Below, one piece after another: positions 21,203-32,248 of a stretch of 64,000 nucleotides of DNA (its first letter is position 1; the number at the start of each line of letters is the position of its first letter). The notes below the pieces were generated by a model. That model made no database searches. It saw only the letters and a program-made list of their open reading frames with translations, and was not told the DNA's origin. A program made the translations under genes and the position numbers. The stretch covers positions 133,140,394 to 133,204,393 of the forward strand of contig CM070876.1 of the NCBI GenBank assembly GCA_036365515.1. Direction: 5' to 3'. This DNA comes from Torymus aiolomorphi (Eukaryota > Arthropoda > Insecta > Hymenoptera > Torymidae).

Positions 21203-21840
21203 AGTAGTATATGGGGGAATATAGGAAAAAATGGCGGCCGTTTCCAAGATGGCGCTTGGGGGAATATAGGAAATCCTTCGGGTCGTTTCGTCGGGTTTCG
21301 GCGGTGGTCGGGCGCGGTCCCTAATGAGCGTCGCCAGGGGTAATTAGTGGGGGTAATTAGTGACGGTTCCTCGGTGAGCTGGGGCGGTGAGAGGTTGCAA
21401 TGTGGCGAGCGGTCGGTGGGTGGTGAGCGGCCGGGTGGGTGGTAAGCGGGTTGTGAGATGTTGCATGGTGCGAGGGGGTGGTGGGTGGTGAGCGGTCGGG
21501 TGGTGAGAGATTACATTGGGCGAGCGGGTGGTGGATGGTGAGCGGTCGGGTGGTTGGTGAGCGGGCTGTGAGAGGTTGCATGGGGCGAGGGGGTGGTGGG
21601 TGGTGAGCGGTGGGTGGCGAGCGGGCGTCGGGTGGATGCATGGGTGCTGAGCGGGTGTGGGGACGCCGCGCGGGTTGGGGTGTGGTCGAGTCCCCTCGGT
21701 TGGGTTTGGGCGCGGTCGGTCCCTCGGAGAGCGCCGTCATGGGTAATTAGTGAGGGTCATTAGCGTGGATGTGAGGTTCAGCTAAAAGAAATATATACTT
21801 CGAGAAAATACATTTAAATTATTTGTTTTATTGAAAATTT
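21203..21840 (+). repeat. Left TIR of Polinton B
   Basis: 638 bp, the inverse of 36481-37192. The middle (about 21370-21680) is a minisatellite of GGTGGTGAGCGGTCGGGT-like units of about 50-60 bp. The inner edge holds, on the minus strand, AATAAA at 21826-21831. Confidence 0.93.
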
Positions 21841-21868
21841 ATTTACACACATACATTTCATGTACTTT

Positions 21869-22660
21869 TTAAGTTGTGAGTTTAAAAATCAGATTTTTAA
21901 CTATTGAGTTTGCGTGTAAACTAATAAGTTCATAAAATACAATATCAAAATAATATGTGGAAAACTCATTATCATTAAATAGAGTTGTAATATTATTTTT
22001 TATTTTCTCATCGTGAGAGGATAAATATTGTTTTACAAACACATCTTTTTCGGGTAAAAATATATTCTCGTTAAATTTTTTACACACATCGGCAATAATA
22101 TTTTTGTTGCACTTTGAAACTAATGGTAACAGTTTTTCGTTCATTTTTATACAGCTGTCTATGCACTTTGGCAGCCTGATGATTCCGTCAAACGATGTTT
22201 TTTGCATAACTATGGCTGGTGTATAAAGTTTCCTCTTTTTAGAATATGTTGAATTTTCATCATCTGAATCTAGTAAACTAGAACTCGGTGAGTCTTCTCT
22301 ATCGAGGACGATAGTTTTTGTACCAAACGTTGCTGTGTATGTTAAATTGATTCCGTTAAATGTTTTTTTCTGAGGAGTAGTAGAGCTTTTTGTATTAAAA
22401 TATTCACTGATATCTTTAAAACAAAACTTGAACGCATCCCAAGCTTCTTTTGTAAACGTGATTCCAGAAAATGAATTATTTATAATTTTCACAACACTTG
22501 TAAAATCACCGTTTCCTTGAGAGATGAGTCCGGTTAAAATTTTCTTCGTACATGATGCATTTATAGGATGAACTCGTGCATTTATTAAATAATGCACTGC
22601 CTCTTCTCTAGAGTTGAACGAAGACATTTTTATGCGTTTAAGATTCGTTGTTTGAGACAT
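21869..22660 (-). CDS. Polinton end gene (B copy)
   Basis: This 263-residue protein is homologous to 10484-11320 in A. The N-terminal half starts MSQTTNLKRI and includes AWDAFKFCFKDISEYF. A Ser/Asp-rich linker and KKRK (possible nuclear signal) follow. The C-terminal half is helical (MQKTSFDGIIRL..CID onwards). No known domain is seen. It is the only gene of B on the minus strand and lies divergent to the polymerase gene. It ends 28 bp before the TIR, whose inner AATAAA can serve as its poly(A) signal. It appears intact. Confidence 0.8.
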   Translation of the reverse strand: MSQTTNLKRIKMSSFNSREEAVHYLINARVHPINASCTKKILTGLISQGNGDFTSVVKIINNSFSGITFTKEAWDAFKFCFKDISEYFNTKSSTTPQKKTFNGINLTYTATFGTKTIVLDREDSPSSSLLDSDDENSTYSKKRKLYTPAIVMQKTSFDGIIRLPKCIDSCIKMNEKLLPLVSKCNKNIIADVCKKFNENIFLPEKDVFVKQYLSSHDEKIKNNITTLFNDNEFSTYYFDIVFYELISLHANSIVKNLIFKLTT

Positions 22661-23470
22661 TATGTAGAAAAACTGAAATATTGTACGTGTTGTCTTCTTG
22701 AAGTATACGATTGAACAAAGGATAGATGTTACGTTAGTCGTAGCACAAACTAATGTGTACCTTGTACGATTTTGACTTCTCCTTAAATACTGAGCTATAC
22801 TAATTAAGGGAAATAGAGAAAGAGAAAAACGTGAGTAATGAAAATAGAAAACTGTTATTTGTAATAGCTTTTAAAATAAATGAATATATGGTTTCTCTCG
22901 TGCCATTGATAACATTTTTTTCTCTACTCTACTTGAGAAAATGTAAGAATGTCGATAACGGGGTAACTAATGATTTTATTAGTGTGTGGAATTTAGAAAA
23001 ACTATATACTATATTCATATAATCACTTTTCTATGATGGTTTACATTAAAAGAAAATTAAAAAGTGGTATTAGCAAGTATACTCATTGGCAGTGACACGG
23101 CGGCGGCGCCTATAATCGCCGAAAAAAATTATGAGAATGCGTATAAGCGGTTTTTCATTTACCCTATTGTAAAATCATTTGCTAAGATCTTGTAGCGGTA
23201 TCTAAGCTCTTCAATGATGTCAAGACATAGCATCGATGTAGGCTATGATTGCTGATACACATTATAAGAATGCAGAAAAGTGGTTTAGTCATATACCGTT
23301 CTAAAATAATTTTGTAAGTGTGGTTGGACTTCTGGCATAAATGAGCCGGAGCTCGTGATTTTTTCATTATTCACAAGTTTTCTGTCGAGCAGTGTACTCG
23401 TCTATATCCGTGCACTCTGCCATTCTTTATTTTACTAGTTGCAGAATTTTTTATTTTTAAAAACGTGAAA
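22661..23470. promoter_or_regulatory. Divergent intergenic region of Polinton B
   Basis: It lies between the minus-strand end gene and the plus-strand polymerase exon, so it should carry promoters for both. I see no clear TATA box. The short frame at 22831-23022 has no support. Confidence 0.4.
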
Positions 23471-23879
23471 ATGGATTTAGTACCGCGAGTATTCGTCGTT
23501 TTCAATGCACTGCTTGATGAAGTACCACGTATGGCATCACCAGCAGCAGCAATTAATCGCTCTCGGGAGAATGATATTATAGAAGCAAGACGTCTGGCAT
23601 GTATTTTAAGAAGGCGTACATGTCAGTTGAGAGATTACGGGCGTGAAAATCGATGCGTCAGAAACTATATATGTGCATTTAGAAATGAAGCAGTGGCTAG
23701 CTTCATGGCGTTTGTGGAAACAAGGACTGCCCGATTTTTAAATCGTGCATTTTTAAGAGGAATTTTTAGAGAGCATAGTGAGTTTCTCGAGATGGTCGCA
23801 GTGCATCTCCTAGGGCGATGTAATGCTGAGAGGCAGCTGGCACGAGCTTTATTAGCTGCTTACGCGGAACTGTTGCGAG
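23471..23879 (+). CDS. Predicted first exon of polymerase B gene (Polinton B)
   Basis: Open from ATG 23471 (MDLVPRVFVVFNAL). The product is helical and Arg-rich, ending FREHSEFLE..AYAELL. At 23880 a GAG|GTAATT donor occurs, and at 23968 a TTTTTTATAG acceptor. Joining them keeps frame into the polymerase reading frame. Beyond the donor the frame turns into Asn/Leu/Ile-rich low-complexity sequence, as expected for an intron. Element A has the same arrangement (exon at 40821-41121) with a similar C-terminal block. It could instead be an independent 161-residue protein ending at 23950. A role as protein primer is speculative. Confidence 0.6.
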
Positions 23880-23968
23880 GTAATTTATCAAGATATTTAT
23901 CTAACAACATTTTTAACATATTAATTTTTAACTTATATAAATTATTTTAAAATTTTCCTTTTTTATAG

Positions 23969-26900
23969 AACGCTCAATGGAGATCAACAATCTTTTTCAA
24001 GAATCAGATGAGCGCCCTCAACACCAGGAGGTGCAGCAACTGGAGCAACCACAACAGCAGCCGCAGGAGCAACAAATCGAGGAACATCCTGACTCGACTG
24101 CACCCGAACAACCACAACAGCAGCAACTGGAGCAACCACAACAGCAGCCGCAGGAGCAACAGATCGAGGAGCAGCAGCAGGGAGGAGGAGGAGGATCAAG
24201 TATTAACGGTGAGTTTTTCAATGTCCTCGATGAAAGGGAAACGGAATATAGTAGATTTTCAACAAGTGCGCGTGAAATAGTTTTAAAATTTAAAAATGAG
24301 AATATAACAGGGGACGTCATTACCGACTTAAACGCGTGTATTGAAAATTTATTTCTTTACATAATACGGGAATATGATCCTGAGGATTATATTGGGATTT
24401 CCTTATCCACCGTTAGACTACCGTTGGGGCCAATTCATTCGTTTAAAAAATTAAAAAATTATTCTGTTCAAGAAATGTGGGAGTTGATTAGCGCTGTTTC
24501 GCAAAGCGCGCGCGAGTTTAAAATTGATAATAGTTTTATTATAAAAGTGATACGCGTTAGAGCACCCGTGGGGTTTGGTCGTAGTAGTAGACCGTCTAAT
24601 ATTAATTTAATAAAATCTAAGTCATTAGTCCAAATCAGTAATCATGATAATAAATGTTTACCCCGCGCGTTAGTTGTCGCCCTTGTACATGCGAGAAAAC
24701 TCGCTGCCGGTGATAATTGCACTCATGAATTATATACCGACTGGGGTAACATTCGAAAATCTGGTAGTAAAATTCAGCGCGAAAGAGCCGATGCTCTTAT
24801 AAAATCAGCGCGTATTAATTTCATTCATGAAAACGGTTGGGGAATAAGTGATTTAGAAAAGTTTCAATTTTATTTTAAAAAAGAGGGAATCGCGATTATG
24901 GTGTATAAACGCGGTTGTGTCGGTAATGGTGAGCCCCCGTTATTTAATGGGGTATTAATTTTAATAAACGAAAAAATTAAAATTAATTTTACGTTAAACA
25001 TTTTATTTACCCCTGAAGACCAACATTACGATGTAATAACAAGTATGCTAGGAATCACGGCGTGTGATAATTATTGTCAAATTTGTAACGTTGGTATAAA
25101 GCGTGTATCAACACATAAATGTCCGGGGCGCTGTGATAAATGCCTACACACAAATTTATGTGATAAGCAAAGTTCGCTGCTTAAGTGTATGAAATGTTTA
25201 CGTGAGTTTTATGGCGCCGAATGTTTTCGCCAACATGAATTAAGCGATAGTTTTAAAAAAAATGTTAGTGTCTGCGATGCATTAAAAAAATGTAGTATTT
25301 GTAGAAAAATTATATCGATAGAGGTTAGTAGACATGCATGCGGGGTTATGTATTGTCGAACATGCGCGCGTGAGCGGCCTTATAATCACCAATGTTTTAT
25401 GTCTAGCGTAAAAAAAAATAAGCCGTCTCAAGATGTACCCGAACACGCTTTTCTTTTCTATGATTTTGAAACCACGCAGGATTTAAAACATGTTGACAGC
25501 GCTCAATCGTGCACTTTCCACAATGTTAATTTGTGCGTAGCACAATTATGTTGTGAAAAATGTATAGATTCTGATATGGTGTCGGGGTGTGAGTTCTGTG
25601 GCGGTGGGAGAAATTTGTTATTTAAAAATAACTGCTTAAAAAATTTTATAGATTTTATTTTGGATGATAAATCACGTTCAAGTAATATTAAAGAATTAAT
25701 TTGTATTGCTCATAACAGTAAAGGTTTTGACGGGCAGTTTATTTTAAAATATTTAGTAGAGAATATGCAGATAACACCGAAAATAATTTTAAATGGGACA
25801 AAAATAATGGTCATGAGTATAGGTAGAAACATTAAATTTTTAGACAGTTTAAATTATTTTCACATGAGACTTTCGGCTCTGCCTAAAGCTTTTGGTTTTG
25901 AAGGCCAAAATGCTAAAGGGTGGTTCCCACATTTATTCAATAAATCTGAAAATCAACATTATTCAGGTCCTATACCTTCTAGGGAGTTTTATGCTCCAGA
26001 GAACATGGATAATGCTGATAGATTAAAATTTGAAGAGTGGTATCTTGATGCCCTCGGTAATAATTATATTTTTAATTTTGAAACAGAAATTTTAAAATAT
26101 TGTTTAGCTGACGTGGATATTTTAAGAAAAGCGTGTTCGGCATTTCGAAAAAATTTTATAGAGGTGGGAGAAACGTGTCCGTTTACAGAGGCTTCTACAA
26201 TAGCCAGCGCGTGCTCCAAATTATATCGTAAAAATTTTTTAAAGGATAATGTCATTGGTATTATTCCGCCAGGCGGGTATAGAAAAACAAGTAACCATTC
26301 TAGGGTATCTTTAGAATGGTTACTTATTGTTGAAAAAGAAACTGGTCACAACATTATCCACGCTGGGAAAAATCATGAATTCCGGCTAAAAGAAAATATT
26401 CTTGTAGACGGATATCATGAAAATGAAAACGGTTTGAAATATGTATATTTATTTCATGGATGTTTCTGGCATGGTTGCGATAAGTGTTTTGTAGGTGAGA
26501 AAAGATATAGACAAATCGAAGGTCATGGTGACTCTCATAACGATCGGTTTCATAAAACAATAGAATTATCGAATCGAATTAGATCTTTAGGGTATATTTT
26601 AACAGAAATGTGGGAATGTGATTTCAGTAAAAAGAAAAGAGATAACCCTGAAGTAAAAAACTTCGTTAAAAATCACCCAATGATTTTTAATGATATTTTA
26701 AAACCCCGCGATGCTTTTTTCGGAGGGCGCACGGAGAATATTGTAGCGAACGTAGAGGTTTATGGTAGCGAAAGCATAAGTTAGGTTGATATCTGTTCAT
26801 TGTATCCGTATATTTGTAAATCCGGTAAATTCCCTATAGGGCATCCACAAATTTATGTTGGAGATGAATGTAAAATATTAACAGGCGCTACTTTTAATTT

Positions 26901-28164
26901 GAAAAATGTAGAAGGATTCGTTAAATGTACAGTGCTTCCACCAATGCATTTATTTTTACCTGTGTTACCGGTGAAAATACACAACAAATTAATATTTCCG
27001 CTGTGCCGGTCTTGTTGTGAAAACTTAAACGTTGGTGAGTGCATGCATGATAATGATTGTGAGAGAGAACTCACAGGTACATGGGTATCTGATGAGTTAA
27101 AAAAAGCGGTAGAACTAGGGTACATTATAACGAATATGTTTGAAATTTGGCAATATAATACATGCCGATACGATCCCTCAGAAGATAGCTCTAACCAAAT
27201 GAACGGGTTATTTGTAGAGTATATTAATACTTTTTTAAAAATTAAACAGCAAGTTAGTGGATGGCCTAGTGACTGCATTGACGAGCAATCGCGTAGACAG
27301 TATATCAGAGAATATGCTGAGAAAGAAAACGTTTACTTGGAAGAAACTAAAATTGAAAAAAACCCTGGTTTACGCTCACTTTCAAAATTATGTTTAAATT
27401 CATTTTGGGGTAAGTTTGGTCAACGCGATAATATGGGGACGACTGAGGTCATTCGTGACGGAAATCGGTTACAGACATTAATTTTAAATTCAGCAATCCA
27501 GGTTAAAAGCATCTTACCCGTAAATGATGATGTATTTTACGTGAATTGGTGTTTTTCAGTGGATGATTTTACACCCTCCTCTATCACAAACGTGGCAATA
27601 GCAGCATATACAACTGCTCAAGCACGCTTAAAATTATACAGTTATTTAGAAAAATTGGGTGATAGGATTTTGTATTATGATACCGATTCATGTATTTATT
27701 TAAGTAAGAACATCCCTGGTGAGTACAAAATTCCAACAGGTAGATTTTTAGGTGACATGACAGATGAGTTAGAATGCTACGGGTCAGGTAGTTATATATC
27801 ACATTTTACGAGTGCAGGACCAAAATTTTATGCGTATATTGTTAAGACACCGAACGGTCAAACACATGAGATATGTAAAGTTAAAGGATTAACTTTAAAC
27901 TCCTCAACCGATAGTAAGGTAAATTATAATAGCATCAAATCGTTAGTTTTAAATAAAGATAAAGTCATAACACATACTTGTAAAACAATACGACGTACGG
28001 CCCTACACTCGGTAGTCACTCGTGAGGAAACTAAATCATATAAAGCGACTAGTATGAAAAGAAATTTTATAAGTGAAAATATCTCTTATCCTTATGGGTT
28101 TAAAAAAAACGTAAAAATTAAAAATAATTATATTTTTATAAAGAATAATGTAAATATAATGTAA
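23969..28164 (+). pseudogene. Protein-primed DNA polymerase B (Polinton B), one in-frame TAG
   Basis: About 1,395 codons from the internal ATG 23977. The order is a Gln/Pro-rich repeat (about 24010-24180) and a helical region. Next come a HDNKCLPRAL segment (about 24640) resembling the DGNCLFRA motif of OTU-fold proteases and several CxxC knuckles (25080-25370). The 3'-5' exonuclease has FYDFET (about 25457), HNSKGFDGQF (about 25717) and YCLADVDIL (about 26098). The polymerase has motif A DICSLYP (26788), motif B KLCLNSFWGKFGQ (27387) and motif C YYDTDS (27672). A TAG at 26782-26784, three codons before motif A, stands where A has Tyr. All else is in one frame to 28164. The stop makes it a likely pseudogene unless it is a base error. 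Confidence 0.93.
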
Positions 28165-28319
28165 ATACAATGTAAATATACCGTGCGTATAATGTCAAGT
28201 ATAGCGTATTAAATTATAACGAATAATATTTATTCATAAAATTATTACTACAAAAATAAATAAAAAATAAAACAAAAATATTCTTCTTTTTATTTAGTAT
28301 ATACTTTTTTCGTTTACAG

Positions 28320-28906
28320 TAGTCAGAGATGAGGACGCCTGGAAACTAGGCACGACGGGAAACGAATGTGTGAATTGTAATGTGCCAACTTGCGAGTTTT
28401 TCCCGTCGTATAAAAACTCATTACAAGGTTTATCGTGGCACAAAATAATTCACATGCTGGTAGAATTGAAGAAAAAAAGTCATGAAGAATTTCTCAATTT
28501 ATGGGGAAAAGTAATCATATACGCACGAATAAATGATATTAAGGTTTCTTGTCATGTTCTGTATTTGTCAAAATACGAGTTTTGCGGTACGTGTAGGACG
28601 ATAATTTGTTGCGAGACAGATTGTAATCGACCTATAGATGCGATGTGGTATGAGTCAGTAGAATACCATAAAAATATTAAAATTTCAAAAATATTATATT
28701 TCTTAAAAGCGCAGGAAAAAATAAAATCTATATATTTTAGCGTACCAAAACCATGGTATTTAGCCTGTTGGTCTGATAACCCTGTTTGTCCAAAGCATGT
28801 TAATGATCAAATGTACAATTATATAGAAAATCGCGGTGGCCCTATTCGTAGAGAAATTTGGACCGGTCACATTAACCATGACTGGGTAGTCAATAATTTT
28901 GTTTAG
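28320..28906 (+). CDS. B-specific Cys-rich accessory gene, apparently a 3' exon
   Basis: The frame is open from about 28298 to 28906 but has no ATG before 28454. A CGTTTACAG acceptor at 28319 marks a plausible exon start, after which DEDAWKLGTTGNECVNC follows. The protein has CVNCNVPTCEFF, CGTCRTIICCETDCNRP and CPKH clusters suggesting zinc binding, and many aromatic residues. No homologue exists at the equivalent place in A (19230-19735). I do not recognise the family, and the upstream exon is not identified. Confidence 0.5.
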
Positions 28907-29118
28907 ATAGGCGTATATTTAGAGTTTTTACTTCGAGAAAAAAATGTATTAGAAATCAGTAAAATATTAGTAAAAAAAAAAAAAAAAAAAAATGTAAATT
29001 TTTCATCTATTTTGTTCACACAGTTACACATCCTTTATATTGCTTCTCCTCCTGTAAAATTATTCAGTCTCTTACTACCTATCACACAGTACACTTAAAC
29101 TACGTAGATAAATTTAAA
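28907..29118. other. Intergenic with poly(A) tract (Polinton B)
   Basis: It contains a run of about 19 A at 28973-28991 and upstream sequence of the ATPase gene. No gene is seen. Confidence 0.5.
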
Positions 29119-29795
29119 ATGGCCCTTGCTTGGAAACATCCATGGACTTCCATGATTTGTGGTCCTACCGGTTGTGGGAAAACTTATTTTGTAAAAAGAT
29201 TTTTTCGTTTTATTGATCGTATGTCAGACACTGCTTTTACCCGAAAAATGTTGTACTATTCAGAGTGGCAGGATAGTTATTTAGAATATGGGAAAGATGT
29301 AGAATTTCACGAGGGTTTACCACACAAAATGAGGATTTTTCATCAGATCCGCGACCAAAGCTGGTTGTAATTGACGATTTAATGCGCGAATCGTCCAATA
29401 ATACAGTGGCTGATTTATTTACGAAAGGAAGTCATCACAAAAATATTAGTGTTATTTTTATTACACAAAACTTATTTCATCAAGGTCCAAAACAAAGAGA
29501 TATTTCGCTTAATGCTAACTATATTGTTATTTTTAAAAATCCTAGAGATCGTGCTCAAATACAGCATATGGCTCGACAAGTTTATCCGGAAAACTCAAAA
29601 TTTTTACAAGAAGCTTATCACGATGCTACATCTAAACCACATGGATATTTATTATTAGACTTGAAACAAAATACACCTGAAAGTTGTAGGGTGCGCACCA
29701 GTATATTCCCCGATGATATTCACCAATATGTTTATGTTCCTAAAAATATAAAAAGAGGTAGCGGAGACTCAGAATATCCAGTATTGCGTATATAA
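29119..29795 (+). pseudogene. Packaging ATPase (Polinton B), single frameshift
   Basis: Same family as 18573-19229. Walker A GPTGCGKT lies at about 29158-29181, Walker B VVIDDLM at about 29365-29385, and GSHHKNISVIFITQN downstream. The frame breaks once at an AAAA run near 29,330, between the two Walker motifs. Both halves are otherwise intact and collinear with the A protein. The run makes either a true indel or a homopolymer reading error possible. Its stop overlaps the next ATG (ATAATGG). Confidence 0.9.
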
Positions 29796-30160
29796 TGGCG
29801 TCGTCAAGAACAAGGAAGACACTCGATCGGAAAACAGCGCATGAGTTACATGCATTGTATCATTTAAACAAACAGCAGAGAAAGACTATTTTAAAATCGG
29901 CAAATCATCGTATGATTAAAGGTATTTGCGAGTGTGCATTAAATACATTAAAAGGTACAATTACTCTCACATCAGCCCAAAAGAAAAAATTAATAAAACA
30001 TAGGCACATACTAAGAAGATTGTGTGATAAAAACTGTCGTTCCTGGAAAAGTAAAAAACGTTTGATTGTGCAGAAAGGTGAGGGTTTTCTCACGGCCTTG
30101 CTGGCCCCTGTATTATCAACTGTTTTATCAGTTCTTTTACCTTCTCGTTCTGATAACTAA
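29795..30160 (+). CDS. Small basic conserved Polinton protein (B)
   Basis: The 121-residue homologue of 18144-18572. It shares GICECALNTLKG..TL, KKKLIKHRHILRRL, SWKSKKRLIVQKGEGFL and a hydrophobic end (LLAPVLSTVLSVLL). It starts overlapping the ATPase stop. Intact; function unknown. Confidence 0.8.
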   Translation: MASSRTRKTLDRKTAHELHALYHLNKQQRKTILKSANHRMIKGICECALNTLKGTITLTSAQKKKLIKHRHILRRLCDKNCRSWKSKKRLIVQKGEGFLTALLAPVLSTVLSVLLPSRSDN

Positions 30161-30168
30161 TAATAATA

Positions 30169-31068
30169 ATGGAATACGCCAGGAAAATGGTTCTTGTACC
30201 GCAAGATAGTATTGGTAAACTTTTTGGAACAAGTGAAACTGGGAATTTACAAAATGGTAATAAAAAAAAATATGACAACAGTAAAAATATTGAAACAACT
30301 CAAACACCTGGCAGCCATTTGACAAGATTGGATTCTGAAATGAGTGAAATTTTGAATTCGAATGAATTTGACGAACGTACAAAGTGGACAAAATATCAAC
30401 AAACTTTACAACGGTATTTGACTTATTTGGAAAATTTGAGAAATAGTGTTAACACCGTTGAGTCAAAAATTCAACAAGAAACGTTAACCGGTGTAAGTAT
30501 TGATACAATAACATCATCTGTACCCGTTACGTACAGGCGTAAGGCTGAGTTGTTGATGCAGTACTTAAAAAACCCAGGCATATACTCACGCATTATATGG
30601 AACAATAAAGGAATAGTTTCTATAGACAATAAAGTACTCGATGGTTCAAATATTATAGATCTTATAAATGATGTTGTTCGTAGTAGAAAAGGTGTAAAAG
30701 CCATTGGTAGAGATCATTTTTCATGGTTTTTACGAGACATTGGAATGCCACTAGAATTTATTGGAAATATGAGTTTGTATAAGGAAGCACAAAATTTTAA
30801 TAATAGATCATCTTCATCACCTCATGTGAGTTTTTCAGATTCGCGTTTACATACATCTTCTGCATACATACATAACTCTATGCCATTGCCTAGAAAGCTC
30901 ATAAGCAATTCATCTCTTGAAAGCGAAGCAGATGACGAGAATACTGTTATAAATAGAGAGGTTACTAGTGATGGGGATAGTTCATTTCTAATGACTAGAA
31001 GGAGAACTAGACATAAAAATAAAAAATATCCAAATCAAAAAGGTGGATGGTTAACTTTATCTTTTTAA
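30169..31068 (+). CDS. Conserved Polinton protein before integrase (B)
   Basis: The 299-residue homologue of 17410-18090. TPGSHLTRLDSEM, RKAELLMQYL, IIWNNKGIVSIDNKVLDGSN and a C-terminal GGWLTLSF match the A protein. Before the basic end lies a Ser-rich insert (about residues 210-270) that is shorter in A. No catalytic motif is seen. It begins 8 bp after the previous stop. Intact. Confidence 0.8.
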   Translation: MEYARKMVLVPQDSIGKLFGTSETGNLQNGNKKKYDNSKNIETTQTPGSHLTRLDSEMSEILNSNEFDERTKWTKYQQTLQRYLTYLENLRNSVNTVESKIQQETLTGVSIDTITSSVPVTYRRKAELLMQYLKNPGIYSRIIWNNKGIVSIDNKVLDGSNIIDLINDVVRSRKGVKAIGRDHFSWFLRDIGMPLEFIGNMSLYKEAQNFNNRSSSSPHVSFSDSRLHTSSAYIHNSMPLPRKLISNSSLESEADDENTVINREVTSDGDSSFLMTRRRTRHKNKKYPNQKGGWLTLSF

Positions 31069-31156
31069 TAAAATAAAAAAAAAAATCAAAAATCAAAAAT
31101 CAAAAATAAAACATAAAAAATAAATCAAAAATAAAAAAAATAAAATAAAAAAGAAA

Positions 31157-32245
31157 ATGGCTGATGACGAAAATGGAGAACTTTGTAAAATCTACTATGA
31201 ACCGTCGAACGAGGTCGGATTTGCAGGTGCACGACGTATTGTACATAAAATAAGAAACAAGGTCGACAAAAATAAAATTTATAAATGGTTACGTGCTCAA
31301 GATGCTTATACATTACATAAACCAGTACATCGAAAATTTCAAAGACTTCATTATAGAGTCAATGAAATCGACTCTGTGTGGGAAGGTGATCTTATAGAAC
31401 TTTGTTCACTGAAATCATATAATGATAAATTTTCATACATACTCGTTGTTATTGACATTTTAAGTAAATACGTATGGGTGGAGCCGTTAAAAGATAAGTC
31501 ATGCTCACAAGTTACTAAGGCATTCAAAAACATACTTTCTAGAAGTAGTGGACGAGTTCCTCGGTTATTTCAAACTGATAAAGGAAAAGAATTCACAGGT
31601 ACAGTTATGCAGCAGTTTTTAAAATCGCAAAATATTCTTCACCGCGTGACCCGTAACCCCGATATTAAGGCGGCGATTGTTGAAAGATTTAATCGTACAC
31701 TCAAAGAAAAAATGTGGCGATATTTTACATACAAAAATTCAAGACGTTACATAGATGTTTTACAAGATCTTGTTACAGGATACAACAATGCTTATCATTC
31801 TACTATAAAGATGGCGCCGTCATGTGTGACAGTTTTTAATGCCTCTACAGCCAAGAAAAATATGGATTCTCGTTACAAAACAATCGAGAGAAAGGCTAAA
31901 TACGTTGTAGGTAATCTAGTTCGTATCAGTCGAACGAAAGGAACCTTTGAGAAAGGTTATATGGCTAATTGGTCCGAAGAAATTTTTAAAATAATCCGTG
32001 TTTTAAAACATAGAAAACCACCTGTTTATGAAATAGAAGACTTGAACGGTGAAACTGTAGATGGTATATTTTATGAAGAAGAACTATCAGTCATTGATAA
32101 AAATATATCGGATGCAAGTTATAAAATTGATAAGATTCTAAAAACGAGTGGAACTGCTTCGAGAAAAAAATATTTTGTAAGTTGGGTGGGATACCCGAGT
32201 ACATTTAATTCTTGGGTGCTGGCTTCAGACGTGCAAAATATCTAA
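31157..32245 (+). CDS. Retroviral-type integrase with chromodomain (Polinton B)
   Basis: 362 residues, equal in length to the A copy. The rve triad is D78 (EGDLIEL), D141 (QTDKGKEFTG) and E176 (AAIVERFNRTL). The chromodomain at the C-terminus has YKIDKILKT and FVSWVGYPSTFNSWV. An ATG at 31157 follows an extremely A-rich spacer. Three bases separate its stop from the penton ATG. The gene is open and looks functional. Confidence 0.95.
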   Translation: MADDENGELCKIYYEPSNEVGFAGARRIVHKIRNKVDKNKIYKWLRAQDAYTLHKPVHRKFQRLHYRVNEIDSVWEGDLIELCSLKSYNDKFSYILVVIDILSKYVWVEPLKDKSCSQVTKAFKNILSRSSGRVPRLFQTDKGKEFTGTVMQQFLKSQNILHRVTRNPDIKAAIVERFNRTLKEKMWRYFTYKNSRRYIDVLQDLVTGYNNAYHSTIKMAPSCVTVFNASTAKKNMDSRYKTIERKAKYVVGNLVRISRTKGTFEKGYMANWSEEIFKIIRVLKHRKPPVYEIEDLNGETVDGIFYEEELSVIDKNISDASYKIDKILKTSGTASRKKYFVSWVGYPSTFNSWVLASDVQNI

Positions 32246-32248
32246 AAA

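Noticed and set aside
21357..21740. Pro/His-rich minus-strand frame in the left TIR of B
   Set aside because: It is a translation of the minisatellite; the same composition appears at 36764-37051 in the other TIR.
23984..24320. Frames overlapping the Gln-rich start of the B polymerase
   Set aside because: They arise from CAG/CAA repeats read in other frames.
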